Assembly (NCBI GenBank): GCA_902496125.1
Contig: CABUZU010000021.1
Coordinates: forward strand, 1 to 20,606
Origin: an uncultured Lachnospiraceae bacterium
GTDB taxonomy: Bacteria > Bacillota > Clostridia > Lachnospirales > Lachnospiraceae
DNA: 20,606 nt
Direction of reading: 5' to 3'
Made by a program: the position numbers and the translations under genes. Below, piece by piece: positions 1 to 7,987 of the stretch. Under the pieces are notes generated by a model. That model made no database searches and was not told the DNA's origin. It was given only the letters and a program-made list of their open reading frames with translations. Position 1 is the stretch's first letter. The number at the start of each line of letters is the position of its first letter.

Positions 1-1
1 A

Positions 2-505
2 AAAAAATTATATCGATATTTGATCGATGAATTAGTAACGCTTACAAAGTATCAGATTATTGTAGTGACTTCTTATGAGGAAATAAAAAAAGAAGTGGAA
101 GATAGGATGGTCGTAGTTTTAAATTGTGAGTCAGAAAAAGGAATTACTTCATCTATTCATTTGGGAATCCAAACGGCAAGGCAAATAGAAGATTCGGTTG
201 ATAATATCTATGTATTTTTTACTGCTGATCAACCATTTTTAAACGCACAATTGATAGAAGATTTTATTGAACAATTTAAACAATCACCCTATGGACTGGG
301 ATGTCTTGCTAGTGGTAAGAATTTAGGAAATCCAGGAATTTTTAGGCAAAAATATGTAGAAGAATTATTAAAGTTACAAGGAGATAAGGGTGGCAAAAGT
401 ATCATTAAACAAAATAAAGAGGATGGATTTTTTTACCCAGTACAAAAAGAAGTGTTAATTGATATTGATACAAAAGAAATTTTAAGACAGTTGGAGGAAG
501 AATGA
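2..505 (+). CDS. MocA-like molybdenum cofactor nucleotidyltransferase, 5'-truncated by the window
   Basis: The reading frame is open from base 2 with no stop, so the gene begins upstream; a TTG at base 20 is internal, not a start. About 168 C-terminal residues are visible. They fit the MobA/MocA-type NTP-transferase fold: a GITSSIHLGI segment, then YVFFTADQPFL (the conserved DQP that binds metal and nucleotide), a NPGIF segment, DKGGKSII, and a DIDT near the end. Known relatives transfer CMP or GMP to molybdopterin, or act in the maturation of selenium-dependent molybdenum hydroxylases. The N-terminal nucleotide-binding loop (LAAGxSxRMG) lies outside the window, so substrate cannot be inferred. 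The stop codon overlaps the next start as ATGA, which implies translational coupling. I am confident of the superfamily and only moderately confident of the MocA assignment. Confidence 0.75.
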   Translation, partial: KKLYRYLIDELVTLTKYQIIVVTSYEEIKKEVEDRMVVVLNCESEKGITSSIHLGIQTARQIEDSVDNIYVFFTADQPFLNAQLIEDFIEQFKQSPYGLGCLASGKNLGNPGIFRQKYVEELLKLQGDKGGKSIIKQNKEDGFFYPVQKEVLIDIDTKEILRQLEEE

Positions 506-783
506 TGATAGAAACAGCTAAGATTTCATTAAATTTTATCAAAAAAGAGCCTGTAACTGGAAGTTATAATGGAATGCGTTTTCAGTTGCATAAAGAAGAA
601 GAAATGATTCGTACAACCGTTTGGCCAGAACCATTTTGTTATGATAAGACGACAGAAGAAAAAAAGATTGTTAAAGATTTTCCTTTAACCAAAGAGGGAA
701 AAGAAGAGGCTGTTGTGTGGATGAATGAACAGTATGAAGAAAAAGAAGAGTATTGGAAAAATGCTAAAAAAAACTGGTTCTAG
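502..783 (+). CDS. conserved-looking hypothetical protein, 93 aa
   Basis: This small protein is translationally coupled to the MocA-like gene: its ATG overlaps that stop codon, and a second ATG follows at once. A GGAGG lies 5-8 bases upstream. I recognise no named domain. It has no signal peptide or membrane segment, is rich in Glu and Lys, and has an aromatic central stretch (TTVWPEPFCYDKT) that looks like a conserved core. The end is highly charged and closes with NWF. Its position suggests a role with molybdenum hydroxylase maturation or the substrate of that pathway, but this is inferred from context only. The stop codon lies inside the transcription terminator hairpin. Confidence 0.7.
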   Translation: MMIETAKISLNFIKKEPVTGSYNGMRFQLHKEEEMIRTTVWPEPFCYDKTTEEKKIVKDFPLTKEGKEEAVVWMNEQYEEKEEYWKNAKKNWF

Positions 784-804
784 GATGGAACCAGTTTTTT
801 TAGC
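763..804. terminator. shared bidirectional Rho-independent terminator
   Basis: A CTGGTTC/GAACCAG stem is extended by A7/T7, with a 7-base loop at 781-787. Because A and T runs flank both sides, it can terminate the upstream plus-strand pair and the converging minus-strand fbp gene. It overlaps the last codons of the 93-aa gene. Confidence 0.85.
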
Positions 805-811
805 AACTTTA

Positions 812-2749
812 TTAATGTTTTTGTCGGATAAGACCTAATTGATAAGCATGAAGTAATTCTTCAAGGTCTTCGATTGATTCAGTAAGTTCTTTACCAACAT
901 CGGTATTTCGAACGAGTTTACGATTCGTAAAAAATTCAACATCTACAATTTCTGTATGGACATCGGTCTCATTTCTTACCGCTTCCTCAGCAGAAGAGAA
1001 TGGCTTATGTGAAGCTAATTGGATTCCATAAGAGTTACATACGAGGGTATAACCTGCAATACCAGTTGTCTTTTGGTATGCCTTTGAAAATCCACCATCG
1101 ATAACAAAGAGTTTACCGTTACATTTAACAGGGTTTTCTTTTGTTTTAACTGGTACATGTCCATTGATGATATGACCAGTCGTAGGATCAATACCAAACT
1201 CACGCATAATTTTATCTACAATTTCTTCGCTGTCATAAAAACGATAATATGGATTTTTTTCTTCTTTCCAAGTCGTTTCATCATCGATGAAATAACGCTC
1301 AAAGGTTGCCATCTTGTTTTTACCAAATAATGGAGAGACAGGATTGCACCAAATAAACCACAGTACATCTTGACAATAAGATTTCTTTGCACAAGGTCTC
1401 ATATAGTAAGCTTTTCTAGCATAAGAGTCTAATTTATCATAGAGAGCTTTACCACAGTATTGCTTGCCATTTAAGGTTGCTTTTAAGAAATTACCATCTT
1501 CATCAAGCGGTACACAACCATGGAATAGTAAATTATTGTTATGAACAAGATAGAGGCTGCCTTTTTCATATAAGAATTTAATATGATGTTGAAGCTTTTC
1601 GCTATTTAGAAAAGCAGTCTGGATGCGTTTCATAACACTTGCTTCTTCTTCTGATAGTGCGTAAGGGTCATTTGGGTCAACGGTAGGAAAATCAATATCA
1701 TTAATTGGATAAACGACACCATCAAGAAGAATAGTTTGATTTTCATAATCAATTTTATCTAATAATAGACGGTTTTCCATATGAAATTCTGGATGTGCCT
1801 TAATAATTTGACCTTCTAATTTAAACTGAATAATAGCTAATGCTTTTTGCATTTTTTTATCCACATCTACATATTGAGTATCATAAGTAGATTCATCATA
1901 GTGAATATTGAAATATTTACCTGGTGTATTTTTATAAGTATCATTTACAAAGCGAAGAAGTGGAATTAAATTGATACCATATCCATCTTCGATAACATCT
2001 AATTCACCATATCTTGCGGCAATTCGTAAAATCGTTGCAATACAAGCTAAATGTCCACTAGCTGCTCCCATCCAAGTAACGTCATGGTTTCCCCATTGAA
2101 TATCAACGGAATGATAGTTAATTAATTGATCCATAATGATATGAGGACCAGGTCCACGGTCATAGATATCTCCTAGTACATGTAGATGGTCAATGACTAG
2201 ACGTTGTATAAGCTCGCATAATGCAATAATACAAGCAGGTGCACGGTCAATACGAATAATAGTGCGAATAATATCATCGTAGTATTCTTGCTTTTGAGAA
2301 GTACGTTCTTTGTAAATTAATTCTTCGAAAACATAGGCAAAATCAGGTGGAAGAGCTTTACGAACTTTTGAACGGGTATATTTTGTTGATACTTGACGTA
2401 CAATATGTATTAGGCGATACATTGTAATTTTATACCAGTCTTCAATCTTTTCCTCTTGAGATTGCATAAGTTCTAGTTTTTGGGTAGGATAATAAATAAG
2501 GGTAGCGAGTGCACGTTTATCGCGATAACTTAAAGTGTTTCCATATTCGTCTTCAATTTTTCTTTTAATTGCACCAGAACCATTTTTTAATACATGAAGA
2601 AATTGTTCATTTTCTCCATGTAAATCGGATACATAGTGTTCAGTTCCTTTTGGAAGGTTTAAAATTGCTGAAAGATTGATAATTTCAGTAGAAGCTGTTG
2701 CTATGTTGGGAAAACTCTTAGCTAAAGAGCGTAGATAACGCATATCCAT
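812..2749 (-). CDS. fbp: fructose-1,6-bisphosphatase class III
   Basis: This enzyme hydrolyses fructose 1,6-bisphosphate to fructose 6-phosphate, the committed step of gluconeogenesis, in the cytoplasm. The 645-aa length fits the class III (Firmicutes) family, which is unrelated to the E. coli type. It carries calcineurin-like metallophosphatase motifs in order: DLHGE at residues 42-46, GDIYDRG with D194, and GNHD at 220-223. Later conserved blocks include FHGCVP and INGHVPVK. I chose the ATG at 2749 because AAAGGAC sits 8 bases upstream; an in-frame TTG at 2767 would place that Shine-Dalgarno inside the gene. Immediately upstream is a terminator hairpin belonging to the acidic protein gene, so fbp may be read mainly by readthrough or from a promoter I could not place. 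It converges with the 93-aa gene at the shared terminator. Confidence 0.96.
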   Translation of the reverse strand: MDMRYLRSLAKSFPNIATASTEIINLSAILNLPKGTEHYVSDLHGENEQFLHVLKNGSGAIKRKIEDEYGNTLSYRDKRALATLIYYPTQKLELMQSQEEKIEDWYKITMYRLIHIVRQVSTKYTRSKVRKALPPDFAYVFEELIYKERTSQKQEYYDDIIRTIIRIDRAPACIIALCELIQRLVIDHLHVLGDIYDRGPGPHIIMDQLINYHSVDIQWGNHDVTWMGAASGHLACIATILRIAARYGELDVIEDGYGINLIPLLRFVNDTYKNTPGKYFNIHYDESTYDTQYVDVDKKMQKALAIIQFKLEGQIIKAHPEFHMENRLLLDKIDYENQTILLDGVVYPINDIDFPTVDPNDPYALSEEEASVMKRIQTAFLNSEKLQHHIKFLYEKGSLYLVHNNNLLFHGCVPLDEDGNFLKATLNGKQYCGKALYDKLDSYARKAYYMRPCAKKSYCQDVLWFIWCNPVSPLFGKNKMATFERYFIDDETTWKEEKNPYYRFYDSEEIVDKIMREFGIDPTTGHIINGHVPVKTKENPVKCNGKLFVIDGGFSKAYQKTTGIAGYTLVCNSYGIQLASHKPFSSAEEAVRNETDVHTEIVDVEFFTNRKLVRNTDVGKELTESIEDLEELLHAYQLGLIRQKH

Positions 2750-2760
2750 AATTGTTCGTC

Positions 2761-2803
2761 CTTTCAAAAATAAAAGGGGCTGCTAAAAAATGCACGCCCC
2801 TTT
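2761..2803 (-). terminator. terminator of the acidic protein gene, just upstream of fbp
   Basis: AAAGGGGC at 2773-2780 pairs with GCCCCTTT at 2796-2803. On the minus strand the stem is followed by TATTTTT, typical of intrinsic termination. The T-run ends a few bases before the fbp Shine-Dalgarno, so it could also act as an attenuator that limits readthrough into fbp. Confidence 0.75.
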
Positions 2804-2818
2804 AGATGAATCGTTTAG

Positions 2819-3115
2819 TTAATCTTGATACCAAATGTCATTAGGCTTGTCGATAGACTCTTCTGGTTTTTCACTAGATTCTGCTTTAGGTTGTTCTTCG
2901 TCTTTACTTTCACAGCCACATTCGCATTCTTTGGTTTCAGTAGGTTCCTCATTTACCATTTCATCATCATCTTCATCATCATCGAAGTCTTCGAAATCAT
3001 CATCGAAATCATCTTCTAATTCTTCATCTTTTGTCTTTTTATAATAATATGCAGCACCTGCTGCGACAGCACCAACTGCTAGAATTGCTGCTGTAAGTTT
3101 TTTAAACTTTGCCAT
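2819..3115 (-). CDS. small membrane-anchored, highly acidic protein, 98 aa
   Basis: I recognise no named family. Residues 2-6 are basic, residues 7-25 form one hydrophobic Ala/Val-rich helix ending in YYYKK, and residues 30-57 are almost entirely Asp and Glu. A CxCxC motif follows at 64-68 (CECGC), then a Lys/Glu/Pro-rich end. The layout suggests a single-pass protein with a short N-terminus and a long anionic tail. The start is supported by AAAGGAG 8 bases before the ATG. The tail could bind cations or a basic partner, but that is speculation. A possible minus-strand -10 (TACAAT) lies about 30-40 bases upstream, with only a poor -35. The Ser-rich and Ile/Phe-rich open frames on the opposite strand are shadows of the GAT/GAA repeats. 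Confidence 0.85.
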   Translation of the reverse strand: MAKFKKLTAAILAVGAVAAGAAYYYKKTKDEELEDDFDDDFEDFDDDEDDDEMVNEEPTETKECECGCESKDEEQPKAESSEKPEESIDKPNDIWYQD

Positions 3116-3202
3116 AATAATAGCTCCTTTCGTTAATGTATGACTTTATTGTAATACAAAAGTGTGAAAAAATAAAGGAAAATTTTTTGTTTTAATGAAT
3201 GC

Positions 3203-3231
3203 TTTACAAAAAAGTAATTTTTTGATAAGTT
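3203..3231 (+). promoter_or_regulatory. probable promoter of the HAD phosphatase gene
   Basis: TTTACA and TAAGTT are separated by 17 bases, with a TGA just before the -10 (extended -10). The predicted start site falls about 15-20 bases before the gene, leaving a very short leader that still holds the Shine-Dalgarno GGAAAGGA. Confidence 0.5.
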
Positions 3232-3255
3232 AATTAATGGAAAGGATATGGATTT

Positions 3256-4068
3256 ATGGATAAAAAATATGATTACAGTGGTAAAAAAGCAGTATTTTTT
3301 GATATTGATGGAACTTTATATGATAGAACTGATAAAAGACAGGTTCCAGAGAGTACAAAAAATGCTATTCGTTTATTACAAGAAAACGGTCATTTAGCAA
3401 TTATCTGTACTGGTCGTTGTGATTGCGCAGTAGAAGAGACATTTCGTAAACTGGAGTTTGATGGATATATCTTTGGATGCGGAACAAATATTGTATTTAA
3501 AAATGAAGAATTGTATTATCAAAAGATGCAAGAAGAAAAAGTAGAACGAATGATAGAATTTTGTAAAGAACATTCTACGATTCCTGTATTAGAAGGAAAA
3601 TATTCGTTATACATATCCGATGATACAAGCCTTGATGGCGGAGAATGTTATCGCTTCTATTCCAATCTCTTTAAAGGAAAAATCAATCCTATTACAAAAA
3701 GACCACTAGAAGTCAGTAAGCTTATGGCACGGATTGTAGACAGAACCCCAGAAAAAGTTACACAATTTTATGAGCAGCTTGGAAACGAAATGGATATCTT
3801 TGACCATGGTGTAGGACTTGAGTTAGTTCCAAAAGGATTTAGTAAAGCATCAGGGATTGAAAGACTAATTAAAATGCTTGGAATTAAAAGAGAGGATACT
3901 TATGCTTTTGGAGATAGTCAAAATGATTTAAGTATGCTTTCTTATGTTGGAACAGGAATCGCAATGGGAAATGGGCAAAAAGAAATTTTTGAAGTTTGTG
4001 ATTTTAAGACGGATTGTCTCTATGATGACGGTATTTATAATGCGTGTAAAAAGCTAGGACTAATTTGA
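3256..4068 (+). CDS. Cof-type HAD-IIB family sugar-phosphate phosphatase
   Basis: This is a 270-aa haloacid dehalogenase superfamily hydrolase. Motif I is DIDGT with nucleophile D16 and acid/base D18. Motif II is the Thr in ICTGR near residue 54. Motif IV is GDSQND at 219-224 and would bind Mg2+. The C2-type cap between motifs II and III, and the length, place it in the Cof/IIB group, whose members typically dephosphorylate sugar phosphates, nucleotide breakdown products or cofactors. The substrate cannot be predicted here. GGAAAGGA lies about 9 bases before the ATG. It reads divergently from the acidic protein gene and is followed by the separately promoted PFOR gene, so it is probably monocistronic. 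No good intrinsic terminator follows it. Confidence 0.9.
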   Translation: MDKKYDYSGKKAVFFDIDGTLYDRTDKRQVPESTKNAIRLLQENGHLAIICTGRCDCAVEETFRKLEFDGYIFGCGTNIVFKNEELYYQKMQEEKVERMIEFCKEHSTIPVLEGKYSLYISDDTSLDGGECYRFYSNLFKGKINPITKRPLEVSKLMARIVDRTPEKVTQFYEQLGNEMDIFDHGVGLELVPKGFSKASGIERLIKMLGIKREDTYAFGDSQNDLSMLSYVGTGIAMGNGQKEIFEVCDFKTDCLYDDGIYNACKKLGLI

Positions 4069-4125
4069 TAGTGTGTATTTTGTATACACATGCATTTAGG
4101 AAAAGACATTTTTTCGTTAATTTAT

Positions 4126-4143
4126 TTGTTGATTTTTTAAGAA
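4126..4143. promoter_or_regulatory. Rex-like redox operator over the PFOR promoter
   Basis: TTGTTGA-TTTT-TTAAGAA matches the known Rex consensus TTGTTAA-N4-TTAACAA at 12 of 14 defined positions. It covers the -35 element and part of the spacer, where a repressor would block RNA polymerase. Rex senses the NADH/NAD+ ratio and controls fermentation genes in Firmicutes. Binding here is inferred from the match and its placement. Confidence 0.5.
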
Positions 4144-4157
4144 ACATGTCTTATAAT
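4129..4157 (+). promoter_or_regulatory. strong promoter of the PFOR gene
   Basis: TTGATT and a perfect TATAAT are 17 bases apart. The start site would be near 4164, giving a leader of about 95 bases that contains a small hairpin at 4198-4217 and the AGGAGG Shine-Dalgarno at 4243-4248. Confidence 0.8.
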
Positions 4158-4197
4158 GAGAATTATGAGCAAAATGTTGCTTGAATTTTGGTAAACG

Positions 4198-4217
4198 CAC
4201 TAATGAAATGATTAGTG
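4198..4217 (+). other. hairpin in the PFOR leader
   Basis: CACTAAT and ATTAGTG form a perfect 7-bp stem with a GAAATG loop, about 25 bases upstream of the Shine-Dalgarno. It has no U-run, so it is not a terminator. It may stabilise the 5' end of a highly expressed mRNA; this role is inferred. Confidence 0.4.
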
Positions 4218-4258
4218 TTAAACTATATTTTCTATAATTAATAGGAGGAAACGTTTCA

Positions 4259-7200
4259 ATGGCAAGAAAAATGAAAACCATGGACGGTAACCATGCAGCT
4301 TCCCATGCTTCTTATGCATTTACTGAAGTTGCAGCAATTTATCCAATTACCCCATCTTCAGTTATGGCTGAAGCAGCAGATGAATGGGCTACCGAAGGAA
4401 GAAAGAATATTTTTGGACAACCTGTACAGGTAATCGAGATGCAGTCCGAAGCAGGTGCAGCAGGTGCAGTACACGGCTCTTTAGCAGCAGGTGCATTAAC
4501 AACTACTTATACTGCTTCACAGGGATTACTTCTTATGATTCCTAACCTTTATAAGGTAGCAGGTGAACAACTTCCAGGTGTATTCAACGTATCTGCACGT
4601 GCGTTAGCTTCTCATGCATTATCAATCTTCGGTGATCATTCCGACGTTTATGCATGTCGTCAGACTGGATGCGCTATGCTTTGTGAATCAAGCGTTCAGG
4701 AAGTTATGGACTTAACTCCAGTTGCTCATTTAGCAGCTATCAAAGGAAAAGTTCCTTTCATTAACTTCTTTGATGGATTTAGAACTTCTCATGAAATTCA
4801 AAAAATCGAAACATGGGATTATGATGATTTAAAAGATATGTTAGATATGGATGCACTTGCAGAATATCGTGCACATGCATTAAACCCTAATCATCCATGC
4901 CAGAGAGGTTCAGCTCAGAACCCTGATATCTTCTTCCAGGCAAGAGAAGCTTGTAATCCATATTATGATGCTCTTCCAGAAGTTGTTCAGGAATACATGG
5001 ACAAAATCAATGCCAAAATTGGTACAAATTATAAATTATTCAACTACAGTGGTGCTCCAGATGCAGAACACGTTATCGTTGCTATGGGTTCTGTATGTGA
5101 AACAATCGATGAAACAATCGAATATTTAAATGCAAAAGGACAGAAGGTTGGTTTAGTTAAAGTTCGTCTTTACAGACCATTCAGCGCTCAGGCTTTAATC
5201 GATGCTATTCCTGATTCTGTAAAACAGATTACAGTATTAGATAGAACAAAAGAACCTGGTGCTATGGGTGAACCTTTATACTTAGATGTAGTTGCAGCAT
5301 TAAAAGGTTCTAAATTTGATGCAGTTCCTGTATTCACAGGTCGTTATGGTTTAGGCTCTAAAGATACTACTCCTGCTCAGATTTGTGCTGTATACAACAA
5401 CACAGCTAAGAAAGTATTTACAATTGGTATCGTAGATGATGTTACTGGTTTATCATTAGAATTAGGTGAAAATCCTGATACTACTCCAGCTTCTACTATC
5501 AGCTGTAAGTTCTGGGGTCTTGGTGCTGACGGTACTGTTGGTGCAAACAAGAACTCTATCAAGATTATCGGTGATAATACAGACATGTATGCTCAGGCAT
5601 ATTTTGATTATGACTCTAAGAAGTCTGGTGGTGTTACCATTTCTCACTTACGTTTTGGTAAAGATCCAATCCACTCAACTTATTTAATTTCTAAAGCTAA
5701 CTTTGTTGCTTGCCATAATCCTTCTTACGTACGTAAGTATAACATGGTTCAGGATATTAAGGATGGCGGTACATTCTTATTAAACTGTTCATGGGATTTA
5801 GCTGGTTTAGAAGAACATTTACCAGGACAGGCTAAGAAATATATTGCTGACCACAACATCCAGTTATATACTGTTGATGGTGTTAAGATTGGTATTGAAA
5901 CTGGTATGGGACCTACTCGTATCAACACAATTTTACAGTCTGCATTCTTCACACTTGCAAAAATCATTCCTGAAGAACAGGCAATCGATTTAATGAAGAA
6001 AGCTGCTGAAGCTACCTATGGTAGAAAAGGTAGAGACGTTGTAGAAAAGAACTGGGCTGCTATCGAACAGGGTGCTAAACAGATCGTTAAAGTTGAAGTA
6101 CCTGAAAGCTGGAAGAATGCTACAGAAGAATCTTTAGGAAAATCTGTAGAAGGCGACAGCGATGTAGCTAAATTTGTAAACAATATTCAGATTCCTATTA
6201 ACGCACAGGAAGGTAACAAATTACCTGTAAGTGCATTCAAGGATTATGTAGATGGTACAACTCCTTCAGGTTCTGCTGCATTTGAAAAACGTGGTATTGC
6301 AGTAACTGTTCCTGTATGGAATGATCCTGCTAAATGTGCTCAGTGTAATATTTGTGCATATGTTTGCCCTCATGCAGTTATCCGTCCAGTAGCTATGACA
6401 GAAGAAGAAGCTGCTAAGGCTCCTGCTGCTACTAAGTTAGTAGATATGAAGGGTGTTTCTGGTCTTAAATATACTATGACTGTATCAGCTTTAGACTGTA
6501 CAGGTTGCGGTTCTTGTGTAAACGTATGTTTAGGAAACAAGAAGAACGAAGTATTAGTAATGAAACCATTAGAAGAAACATTAGAAGAACAAGAAGTATT
6601 CAACTATGGTTTAACTGTTTCTGAAAAACCTGAAGTTGCTGCTAAATTTGCACAGAATACGGTTAAAGGTTCTCAGTTCAAACAGCCATTACTTGAGTTC
6701 TCTGGCGCTTGTGCAGGTTGTGGTGAAACACCTTATGCTAAATTAATCACTCAGTTATTCGGTGATAGAATGTACATTGCAAATGCAACAGGTTGTTCTT
6801 CAATCTGGGGTAACTCTTCACCTTCAACACCTTATACAAAGAATGCAAAAGGACAGGGTCCTGCTTGGGATAACTCTTTATTCGAAGATAATGCAGAATT
6901 TGGTTATGGTATGTTATTAGCTCAGAATGCAATCCGTGGACGTTTACATGAAGAAGTAGAAGACTTAGCTGCTAATGCATCTAAAGAAGATGTAAAGGCT
7001 GCTTGCAACGAATGGTTAGATACTTTCGGAAATGGTGTTGCTAACGGACCTGCTACTGAAAAATTAATCGCTGCTTTAGAAGCATGTGGATGTGACAAAG
7101 CTCAGAAGATTTTATCTGAAAAAGATTACTTATCTAAGAAATCACAGTGGATCTTCGGTGGTGACGGTTGGGCATACGACATCGGTTTCGGTGGTGTTGA

Positions 7201-7801
7201 CAATGTATTAGCTTCTGGTAAAGATATCAACGTATTTGTATTCGATACCGAAGTTTACTCTAATACAGGTGGACAGGCTTCTAAATCTACTCCTGTTGGT
7301 GCTGTTGCACAGTTCGCTGCAGGTGGTAAAGATGTTAAGAAGAAAGACCTTGCTGGTATCGCAATGAGCTATGGTTATGTATACGTAGCACAGATCGCTA
7401 TGGGTGCTGATTACAACCAGACTGTTAAAGCTATTGCAGAAGCAGAAGCTTATCCAGGACCTTCATTAATTATCGCTTACGCTCCTTGTATCAACCATGG
7501 TATCAAGAAGGGTATGAGCAAAGCTATGACAGAAGAAGCTAATGCAGTTAAAGCTGGATATTGGCATTGCTTCCGTTACAATCCTGCTCTTAAAGAAGAA
7601 GGTAAGAATCCATTTAGCTTAGACTCTAAAGAGCCTACAGAAAGCTATCAGGACTTCATCAAGGGCGAAGTTCGTTACACTTCTCTTGCACTTAAGAACC
7701 CTGAACGTGCTGATGAATTATTCAAACAGTCTCAGGCTAATGCAGAAGCTAGATACGAACACTTAAAGAGATTAATCGCTTTATACGCTACTGAAGAATA
7801 A
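4259..7801 (+). CDS. nifJ: pyruvate:ferredoxin (flavodoxin) oxidoreductase, single-chain
   Basis: This enzyme decarboxylates pyruvate with CoA to acetyl-CoA and CO2 and passes electrons to ferredoxin, the main pyruvate-oxidising step in anaerobic Clostridia. The 1180-aa length matches the homodimeric, fused form. Visible parts in order are: the N-terminal pyruvate/TPP domain with YPITPSSVMAE; the transketolase-C-like and gamma domains; a ferredoxin-type domain with two 4Fe-4S motifs at C693/C696/C699/C703 and C747/C750/C753/C757; and the C-terminal TPP domain. That last domain supplies the proximal-cluster cysteines C818, C821 and C1077 and the GDGWAYDIG motif from G968. All expected cluster ligands seen are intact. 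Codon use (many GCT, GGT, GTT) and a near-consensus promoter suggest very high expression. It is monocistronic, ending at a strong terminator. A Rex-like site suggests redox control. Confidence 0.98.
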   Translation: MARKMKTMDGNHAASHASYAFTEVAAIYPITPSSVMAEAADEWATEGRKNIFGQPVQVIEMQSEAGAAGAVHGSLAAGALTTTYTASQGLLLMIPNLYKVAGEQLPGVFNVSARALASHALSIFGDHSDVYACRQTGCAMLCESSVQEVMDLTPVAHLAAIKGKVPFINFFDGFRTSHEIQKIETWDYDDLKDMLDMDALAEYRAHALNPNHPCQRGSAQNPDIFFQAREACNPYYDALPEVVQEYMDKINAKIGTNYKLFNYSGAPDAEHVIVAMGSVCETIDETIEYLNAKGQKVGLVKVRLYRPFSAQALIDAIPDSVKQITVLDRTKEPGAMGEPLYLDVVAALKGSKFDAVPVFTGRYGLGSKDTTPAQICAVYNNTAKKVFTIGIVDDVTGLSLELGENPDTTPASTISCKFWGLGADGTVGANKNSIKIIGDNTDMYAQAYFDYDSKKSGGVTISHLRFGKDPIHSTYLISKANFVACHNPSYVRKYNMVQDIKDGGTFLLNCSWDLAGLEEHLPGQAKKYIADHNIQLYTVDGVKIGIETGMGPTRINTILQSAFFTLAKIIPEEQAIDLMKKAAEATYGRKGRDVVEKNWAAIEQGAKQIVKVEVPESWKNATEESLGKSVEGDSDVAKFVNNIQIPINAQEGNKLPVSAFKDYVDGTTPSGSAAFEKRGIAVTVPVWNDPAKCAQCNICAYVCPHAVIRPVAMTEEEAAKAPAATKLVDMKGVSGLKYTMTVSALDCTGCGSCVNVCLGNKKNEVLVMKPLEETLEEQEVFNYGLTVSEKPEVAAKFAQNTVKGSQFKQPLLEFSGACAGCGETPYAKLITQLFGDRMYIANATGCSSIWGNSSPSTPYTKNAKGQGPAWDNSLFEDNAEFGYGMLLAQNAIRGRLHEEVEDLAANASKEDVKAACNEWLDTFGNGVANGPATEKLIAALEACGCDKAQKILSEKDYLSKKSQWIFGGDGWAYDIGFGGVDNVLASGKDINVFVFDTEVYSNTGGQASKSTPVGAVAQFAAGGKDVKKKDLAGIAMSYGYVYVAQIAMGADYNQTVKAIAEAEAYPGPSLIIAYAPCINHGIKKGMSKAMTEEANAVKAGYWHCFRYNPALKEEGKNPFSLDSKEPTESYQDFIKGEVRYTSLALKNPERADELFKQSQANAEARYEHLKRLIALYATEE

Positions 7802-7850
7802 GTCGATAAGGTTTAGAAAGTAAAAATAATATTTGTGCTGTAACGGTTAT

Positions 7851-7880
7851 AAGGGATGCATGAAAGTGCATCCCTTTTTT
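7851..7880 (+). terminator. Rho-independent terminator of the PFOR gene
   Basis: A perfect 10-bp stem AAGGGATGCA/TGCATCCCTT with a 6-base loop is followed by a T-run at 7877-7880 and a further T-rich stretch. Confidence 0.93.
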
Positions 7881-7913
7881 ATGCTTTTTTCTATAAAAAT
7901 TAGACAAAATTCT

Positions 7914-7942
7914 TTGACTTTTTTACTAAAAAGAGTTATGAT
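7914..7942 (+). promoter_or_regulatory. promoter of the C_GCAxxG_C_C gene
   Basis: TTGACT and TATGAT are separated by exactly 17 bases, about 45 bases upstream of the chosen ATG and downstream of the PFOR terminator. Confidence 0.8.
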
Positions 7943-7987
7943 TGTTATATAAAATTGCCGATATCGAAAAATTGGGAGGGTCACGAA

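Noticed and set aside
2750..2767. TTG start giving a 651-aa Fbp
   Set aside because: The Shine-Dalgarno AAAGGAC would lie inside the extension; the ATG at 2749 has correct spacing.
2825..3044. Two open frames opposite the acidic protein, one Ser-rich and one Ile/Phe-rich
   Set aside because: They are the reverse reading of GAT/GAA repeats and show no protein-like composition.
4071..4091. Hairpin after the HAD phosphatase gene as a terminator
   Set aside because: The stem is only 6 bp, AT-rich, and has no T-run directly after it.
5377..6932. Several 60-77 codon open frames inside the PFOR gene
   Set aside because: They are frame shadows of a highly expressed coding sequence, without ribosome-binding sites or motifs.
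7955..7987. TTG start giving a 163-aa C_GCAxxG_C_C protein
   Set aside because: The GGGAGGG ribosome-binding site falls inside this extension and fits the ATG at 7988.
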